From JAENWD01 sp963796915 (lineage in GTDB: Bacteria; Acidobacteriota; Vicinamibacteria; Vicinamibacterales; JAENWD01), in NCBI GenBank assembly GCA_963796915.1, contig CAWCNI010000004.1:2728001-2792000 (forward strand): a DNA stretch of 64,000 nt, read 5' to 3'. The notes beneath the pieces were generated by a model. It had not been told where the DNA came from and did no database searches. It worked only from the letters and a program-made list of their open reading frames with translations. Both the position numbers and the translations under genes were made by a program. This document shows positions 59,361 to 64,000 of the stretch, in pieces (positions within the stretch are counted from its first letter, which is position 1; each line of letters opens with the position of its first letter).

Positions 59361-60755
59361 CTACGACTCGTTCAGGTTGAAGCAGACCAGCTTCAGGTTC
59401 GTCATCTCCTCGATCGCGAAGCGCACGCCTTCCCTGCCGACGCCGCTCATGCGGTTGCCGCCGTACGGCATCTGATCGACGCGGAAGATCGACGTGTCGT
59501 TGACCATCACGCCGCCCACGTCGAGTCGCGCCACGGCCTTGAACGCCTTGTGCAGGTCGCGCGTGTAGAGGCCCGCCTGCAGGCCGTAGGGCGAGTCTGC
59601 AAGCATCGCCAGGCCGTCGTCGAAGCTGCGATAGGTGACTACCGACACGAGCGGCGCGAACGCCTCGCGGCACATCACCTTCATGTCGGGACGTGTGTCC
59701 GTGAGGACAACCGGCCACAGCAGGCGTCCCTCACGCCGCACCGGCGTCAGCGCGCGAGCGCCTTCGGCCAGCGCCTCCCGAATCCACGACTCGGCGCGAT
59801 CGGCGGCCTCGTCTGAAATCATCGGGCCGATGTCGCAGTCGCGATCGAGCGGGTTGCCGACCTTCTGGGCCAGAGTCGCGGCGACGAAGCGCTCGAGGAA
59901 CGCCTCGGCAATCGACTCGTGGACGTACAGCCGCTGCAGGCTGATGCAGACCTGCCCCGCATTCGCGAACGCCGACATCACCGTGCGCGGCACCGCCTGA
60001 TCCAGGTTCGCGTCGGGCTCGACGATGGTGCCCGAGTTGTTGCCGAGCTCGAGCGTGACCCGTTTCAGGCCGGCGACTTTCAGGATGTGCGCGCCGACCG
60101 GGGGGCTGCCCGTGAAGGAGACTTTCGCCGGAACCGGGTGACGGACCAGCGCGTCGCCGGTGGTCTCGCCAGGGCCGTGCACGAGCTCGAGGACGCCCTC
60201 CGGAAGACCAGCGTCGCGAAAGCACTCGGCCATCAGAATGGCAGTCAGCGGCGTCTCTTCCGCCGGCTTCAGTACCAGGGTGTTGCCCGCGGCCAGGGCC
60301 GGCCCCACTTTGTGCGCGACGAGATTCAGCGGGAAATTGAACGGCGTGATGGCAGAGACCACGCCAAGCGCCGATCGCAGGTAGAAGCCGATGCGCCCTT
60401 CGCCGAACGCCGACGCGTCCATCGGCACCGTCTCGCCATGGATGCGTTTGGCTTCCTCGCCGGCAAACGTGAACGTCTCGACGCTGCGCTGAACCTCGCC
60501 GACAGCGTGCTTCCACGCCTTGCCCGCTTCGCGCGCGATGATCGTCGCGAACTCGTCGCGGCGCACGGCAATCCGCGTGGCGGCGTCGAGCAGGACGGCC
60601 GCACGACGGTGGGCCGGGGTCGCGGACCACGTCGCGAAGGCTCCAGCCGCCCGGGTGACAGCGGCATCCACCGCCGCCTCGTCGGCAACAGGAAGCGTTC
60701 TGATCGACTGGCCGGTGAACTTGTCCAGGACGTCCAGCGTGGCAGGCGTCGTCAC
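59361..60755 (-). CDS. NAD(P)-dependent aldehyde dehydrogenase
   Basis: A 464-aa ALDH superfamily enzyme. Catalytic Cys is in ANAGQVCISLQR and the general-base Glu in VTLELGNNSG. The cofactor segment is TPFNFPLNLVAHKVGPALAA and KPAEETPLTA. FTGSPPVGAHI and the C-terminal PYGGNRMSGVGREG are family-typical. The set resembles lactaldehyde or phosphonoacetaldehyde-type dehydrogenases, but the substrate is open. The GTG at 60755 is chosen because GAGG lies 6 nt upstream; an ATG at 60773 is the alternative and would overlap ubiX by 17 nt. Confidence 0.85.
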   Translation of the reverse strand: MTTPATLDVLDKFTGQSIRTLPVADEAAVDAAVTRAAGAFATWSATPAHRRAAVLLDAATRIAVRRDEFATIIAREAGKAWKHAVGEVQRSVETFTFAGEEAKRIHGETVPMDASAFGEGRIGFYLRSALGVVSAITPFNFPLNLVAHKVGPALAAGNTLVLKPAEETPLTAILMAECFRDAGLPEGVLELVHGPGETTGDALVRHPVPAKVSFTGSPPVGAHILKVAGLKRVTLELGNNSGTIVEPDANLDQAVPRTVMSAFANAGQVCISLQRLYVHESIAEAFLERFVAATLAQKVGNPLDRDCDIGPMISDEAADRAESWIREALAEGARALTPVRREGRLLWPVVLTDTRPDMKVMCREAFAPLVSVVTYRSFDDGLAMLADSPYGLQAGLYTRDLHKAFKAVARLDVGGVMVNDTSIFRVDQMPYGGNRMSGVGREGVRFAIEEMTNLKLVCFNLNES

Positions 60756-60756
60756 G

Positions 60757-61377
60757 TCAGACCTCGGTGGCATCGGGCAGCACCGGCACGCCGCGGCCGC
60801 CCGGATCCATCCGGCCGTCCCATCGCGCCGCATCGGTGTGGACGCCGAACAGGTCCAGCATCCTGGCGACTGTGTGATCGACGAGGTCGTCGATCGTTTT
60901 CGGCCTCGTGTAGAACGCCGGAATGGGCGGCGAGACGATGGCGCCCATGCGCGTCAGCCGCAGCATGTTCTCGAGGTGAATCTCGTGGAACGGCGTCTCG
61001 CGCAGAGCGAGCACCAGGCGCCGGCGCTCCTTGAGCACGACATCCGCCGCCCTGGGGATCAGCGAATCGCCGGTGCCGTGCGCGATTTCGGCCAGCGTCT
61101 TCACGCTGCACGGCAGGATGATCATCCCCATCGTCAGGAACGACCCGCTCGACGGCGCGGCGCCCTGGTCGTTCTGGGCGTAGACGGCGGTGGCCAGGCG
61201 CTGCACCTGGTCCACCGTGTAGTCGGTCTCGTGGAGCAGGGTGCGTGCGCCCCAGCGGCTGATGATGAGGTGCGACTCGACGTCGGCCTCACGGAGCCGC
61301 TCCAGCAGTCGGATGGCGTAGAGCGAGCCGCTGGCGCCGGTCATGCCGACGATCAGGCGGCGGGGCGGAGAGGACAT
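60757..61377 (-). CDS. ubiX: UbiX-family flavin prenyltransferase
   Basis: A 206-aa enzyme that prenylates FMN to make the cofactor of UbiD-type decarboxylases. The N-terminal RLIVGMTGASGSLYAIRLLE binds FMN, then FLTMGMIILPCSVKTLAEIA, LVLALRETPFHEIHLENML and the C-terminal RPKTIDDLVDHTVARMLDLFG follow the family pattern. No ubiD is in the window. The start at 61377 follows GAGAGG. It is divergent from namZ and overlaps or abuts the aldehyde dehydrogenase gene. Confidence 0.92.
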   Translation of the reverse strand: MSSPPRRLIVGMTGASGSLYAIRLLERLREADVESHLIISRWGARTLLHETDYTVDQVQRLATAVYAQNDQGAAPSSGSFLTMGMIILPCSVKTLAEIAHGTGDSLIPRAADVVLKERRRLVLALRETPFHEIHLENMLRLTRMGAIVSPPIPAFYTRPKTIDDLVDHTVARMLDLFGVHTDAARWDGRMDPGGRGVPVLPDATEV

Positions 61378-61461
61378 CGGACACCCTGCCTTGGTGCGGC
61401 CGGACGCGGCCGCCAGAAGGCCAGTGTGTCGCGCCGCCGCGCCAGCGGTCAACCGGCCCCC

Positions 61462-61467
61462 TATAAT
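61462..61467 (+). promoter_or_regulatory. -10 box TATAAT of namZ
   Basis: A perfect TATAAT, 7 nt before the ATG, with no Shine-Dalgarno and no clear -35. It is among the best leaderless candidates in the window. Confidence 0.55.
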
Positions 61468-61474
61468 TGCGGCG

Positions 61475-62632
61475 ATGCGACTTGGATCCGAGGTGTTACT
61501 GGCGTCTTCGCGCCTGCGCGGTCAACGTGTCGGGATCGTGGCCAACCCGGCGTCGATCGACGGCAGCTTCAGGCACGTCGTGGACCGGCTGTCCGCCGCC
61601 GACGGCGTGGTGCTGGGCGCCATCTTCGGCCCGCAGCACGGGTTTCATTCCGACGTGCAGGACAACATGGTCGAGACGCCGCACGGACAGGACGCGCGGC
61701 GCGAGGTGCCCATCTACTCGCTCTACAGCGAGACGCGCGAGCCGACCGCTGAAATGCTGTCCGGGCTCGACGTGCTCGTCATCGACCTGCAGGACGTCGG
61801 CGCGCGCATCTACACGTTCATCTACACGATGGCCAACTGCCTGAAAGCCGCCGGGCGCGTCGGGCTGCCGGTGGTGGTCTGCGACCGGCCGAACCCGATC
61901 GGAGGCACCGACGTCGAGGGGCCGCAACTGCGTCCGGGCTTCGAGTCCTTCGTCGGTCAGTTCGCCATTCCGATGCGCCATGGCCTGACGATTGGCGAGC
62001 TGGCGCGGCTGTTCAACGACCATTTCCATCTTGGCGCCGATCTCGACGTGGTCAGGATGGAGGGCTGGAAACGCGAGCACTACTGGGACGACACGCGTCT
62101 CCCGTGGGTGATTCCCTCCCCCAACATGCCGACGCTCGATTCCGCCATCGTCTATCCCGGCACAGTGCTGTTCGAGGGCACCCAGTTGTCTGAGGGGCGC
62201 GGGACGACCCGGCCGTTCGAGCTGGTCGGCGCGCCGTGGGTGCACGCGGAGGCATTTGCGGACCGCATGAACCGCAGTGGAGTCGCCGGCGCGTACTTCA
62301 GGCCGGCGAGCTTTGAACCCACGTTCCAGAAGCACGCCAGGGTGTCGTGCGGCGGCTGCCAGATCCACGTCACCGACCGCCGCCAGTTTCCGCCGGTGGC
62401 TGCGGGGGCCGCGCTTCTCCGGGAGTTCTACGGGATCGCGCCGGACAAATTCGCGTGGCGGATGCCGCCATACGAGTATGAGCACGACAAGATGCCCATC
62501 GACATCCTGGCCGGATCGGCGGCGCTTCGTGAGCAGGTCGAAGCGCAGGCGCCGCTGGCAGACATCGTCGCCAGCTGGAGAGCAGGCGAGGCGGACTTCC
62601 GCGCGCTGCGGGACCCGGTCCTGCTCTACTGA
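61475..62632 (+). CDS. namZ: Exo-beta-N-acetylmuramidase NamZ (DUF1343)
   Basis: A 385-aa protein of the DUF1343/GH171 family that releases terminal MurNAc from peptidoglycan fragments. Conserved segments are VGIVANPASID, IFGPQHGFHSDVQDN, IPIYSLYSETREPT-like, VIDLQDVGARIYTFIYTMA, PVVVCDRPNPIGG and PSPNMPTLDSAIVYPGTVLF, then EGTQLSEGRGTTRPFELVGAP. There is no signal peptide, so it could act in recycling in the cytoplasm or be exported by another route. The start at 61475 follows TATAAT by 7 nt. Confidence 0.9.
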   Translation: MRLGSEVLLASSRLRGQRVGIVANPASIDGSFRHVVDRLSAADGVVLGAIFGPQHGFHSDVQDNMVETPHGQDARREVPIYSLYSETREPTAEMLSGLDVLVIDLQDVGARIYTFIYTMANCLKAAGRVGLPVVVCDRPNPIGGTDVEGPQLRPGFESFVGQFAIPMRHGLTIGELARLFNDHFHLGADLDVVRMEGWKREHYWDDTRLPWVIPSPNMPTLDSAIVYPGTVLFEGTQLSEGRGTTRPFELVGAPWVHAEAFADRMNRSGVAGAYFRPASFEPTFQKHARVSCGGCQIHVTDRRQFPPVAAGAALLREFYGIAPDKFAWRMPPYEYEHDKMPIDILAGSAALREQVEAQAPLADIVASWRAGEADFRALRDPVLLY

Positions 62633-62669
62633 CCTCGGAAGCCGCGATCGCGCCGGGCGCTGCTTGCCA

Positions 62670-62675
62670 TAAAAT
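62670..62675 (+). promoter_or_regulatory. Possible -10 box TAAAAT of the PSD1 gene
   Basis: TAAAAT lies 6 nt before the GTG at 62682, 38 nt after the namZ stop. A short operon with namZ is also possible. Confidence 0.3.
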
Positions 62676-62681
62676 CGCCAG

Positions 62682-64000
62682 GTGCGAGTCTGTGCGCGGG
62701 CACTGGTCGCGTTAGCGCTTGGCGTTGCCGCCGGGGCCGGGCTCTTCGCCTCGACTCAGGCGGCGCCCCCATCTCCCCAGACGGCAGCGGCAGACTACGC
62801 CCGGGACGTCAGGCCGATCCTCGAAGCGCACTGCTACGAGTGCCACGGGACCCGCAAGGTCAAGGGGCGCCTGCGTCTGGATCTCAAGGCCGCGGCACTC
62901 GCCGGCGGCACCACCGGCCTGGCCATCGCGCCCGGACATCCTGACGACAGCCTGATGATCCGGCGCGTCCTCGGGCTCGACGGCGAAGACCGGATGCCGC
63001 TCGAAAAGGACCCGCTGCCGGCCGACCAGATCGCGATCCTCCGCACCTGGATCGCCCAGGGCGCGCTGTGGCCCGACGATGGGAGCAGCGTCGCGGCGAC
63101 CGCGTCCGCGCCAGCCAGCCCGCAGGCACCCGCGCACTGGAGCTACAAGCCGCTCGTACGGCCCGCGCCCCCGGCCGTGACGAACACCGCCTGGACGCGC
63201 AACCCGATTCGACCAGTTCGTCGCCGCGCGCCTCGACAAGGAGGGGCTGTCGCCGTCGCCCGAGGCCTCGAAAGAGGCGCTCATCCGCCGGGTCTCGCTC
63301 GACCTGGTGGGCCTGCCGCCCAGCCCCGCCGACGTCGATGCGTTCCTCGACGACACTCGCCCGGATGCCTACGAGCAGCTCGTCGACCGCCTGCTGGCCT
63401 CACCGCACTACGGCGAGCGCTGGGCCAGGCCGTGGCTCGACCTCGCGCGCTACGCCGACAGCAACGGCTACGAGAAGGATCGCCTGCGCGCGATGTGGAG
63501 GTACCGCGACTGGGTCATCGACGCGCTGAACCGCGACCTGCCCTTCGACGAGTTCACCATCGAGCAGCTCGCCGGCGACATGCTGCCGCACCCGACCGAG
63601 TCTCAGCTGGTCGCCAGCGGCTTCCACAGGAACACGCTCCTCAACCAGGAAGGCGGCATCGACGTCGAGGAAGCGCGCTGGGAGACGCTGCTCGACCGCG
63701 TCAACACGACGGGCACTGTCTGGCTGGGCACGACGATCGCCTGCGCCCAGTGCCACAACCACAAGTACGATCCGTTCCTGCAACGCGACTACTTCCGGCT
63801 GCTGGCCTTCTTCGACAACGGCGAGTACCAGGTGAAGGGGCAGCCGGGCGGCGACCACTGGATCGAAGAGCCGTCGCTCGACCTGCCCACGCCCGATCAG
63901 GCCGCGGCGCGCACCAGGCTGACGACGGAGCTGGCGGCACTCAACGCGCGCCTCACGGAGTCGTCTCCGGAGCTCGATGCGGCGCAGGCTGACTGGGAGC
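62682..64000 (+). CDS. PSD1/Planctomycete-type cytochrome c protein, 3' truncated by window (one apparent frameshift)
   Basis: A secreted protein with signal peptide (LVALALGVAAGAGLFAS). The first domain has a haem-binding CYECHG in ARDVRPILEAHCYECHG, and PLPADQIAILRTWIAQGA closes it. After a break near 63210 (delete one C), the frame reads NPIDQFVAARLDKEGLSPSP, LVGLPPSPADVDAFLDD, then SPHYGERWARPWLDLARYAD and IACAQCHNHKYDPF, the PSD1-associated second and third domains. The reading frame is open to the window end. Such proteins are abundant in Planctomycetes and some Acidobacteria and act with sulfatase-like or sugar-degrading genes. The GTG start lacks a ribosome-binding site. Confidence 0.85.

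Overview
The window is a GC-rich (roughly two thirds G+C by eye) chromosomal segment carrying about 50 protein genes on both strands. I see no rRNA, tRNA, CRISPR array, phage or IS transposase. The Planctomycete-type cytochrome (PSD1) protein, DUF1080 and NamZ families, a subtilase with an IVWGN repeat tail and many short intergenic repeats suggest an environmental Acidobacteriota, possibly Vicinamibacteria. That placement is inference from gene content only.

Layout. 1-4.5 kb: uvrA and an amino-acid permease, both reverse. 4.8-7.1 kb: two tandem mreB genes. 7.1-9.5 kb: an NHL-propeller protein and a DUF3179 membrane protein in which an in-frame TGA replaces the first Cys of the conserved CxxC, followed at once by a SECIS-like hairpin. 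9.8-13.6 kb: HNH nuclease, NlpC/P60 lipoprotein, a metallopeptidase-like protein, mtgA and a secreted phosphatase. 13.8-16.1 kb: aminotransferase plus HOGA-like aldolase, a plausible glyoxylate pair. 16.3-20 kb: peptide ABC permeases and binding protein. 20.1-27.6 kb: a signalling-like block made of a structured leader, a small HTH protein, a secreted subtilase ending in 16 IVWGN repeats, a membrane HD-GYP/GAF protein and a TPR-sigma54 activator. 27.9-31.2 kb: tetR-tolC-hlyD. 31.3-39.3 kb: DedA, Bax-inhibitor, DUF6496 and DUF937 proteins and a tripartite RND efflux operon. 39.3-45.6 kb: msrA, GMC oxidoreductase, hybrid histidine kinase and a PEGA protein. 45.6-50.7 kb: glgA, an unknown membrane protein, an MltB-like transglycosylase and a double DUF1080 protein. 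50.9-59.2 kb: M28 peptidase, DUF3011 protein, membrane-tethered otsA, otsB and mprF. 59.4-64 kb: aldehyde dehydrogenase, ubiX, namZ and a PSD1 protein cut by the window end.

Three window-wide patterns stand out. First, nine reading-frame breaks in eight otherwise good genes can each be repaired by removing one base, which looks like assembly or sequencing insertions rather than decay. Second, about ten genes have a -10 hexamer only 5-9 nt before the start codon, suggesting leaderless transcription. Third, intergenic gaps carry REPIN-like hairpin doublets and heptamer arrays (GTAGCCC, GAAGAAT).

The most promising novelty is the candidate DUF3179 selenoprotein at 8201-9512. Next are the subtilase/HD-GYP/sigma54 block and the membrane-tethered trehalose-6-phosphate synthase.
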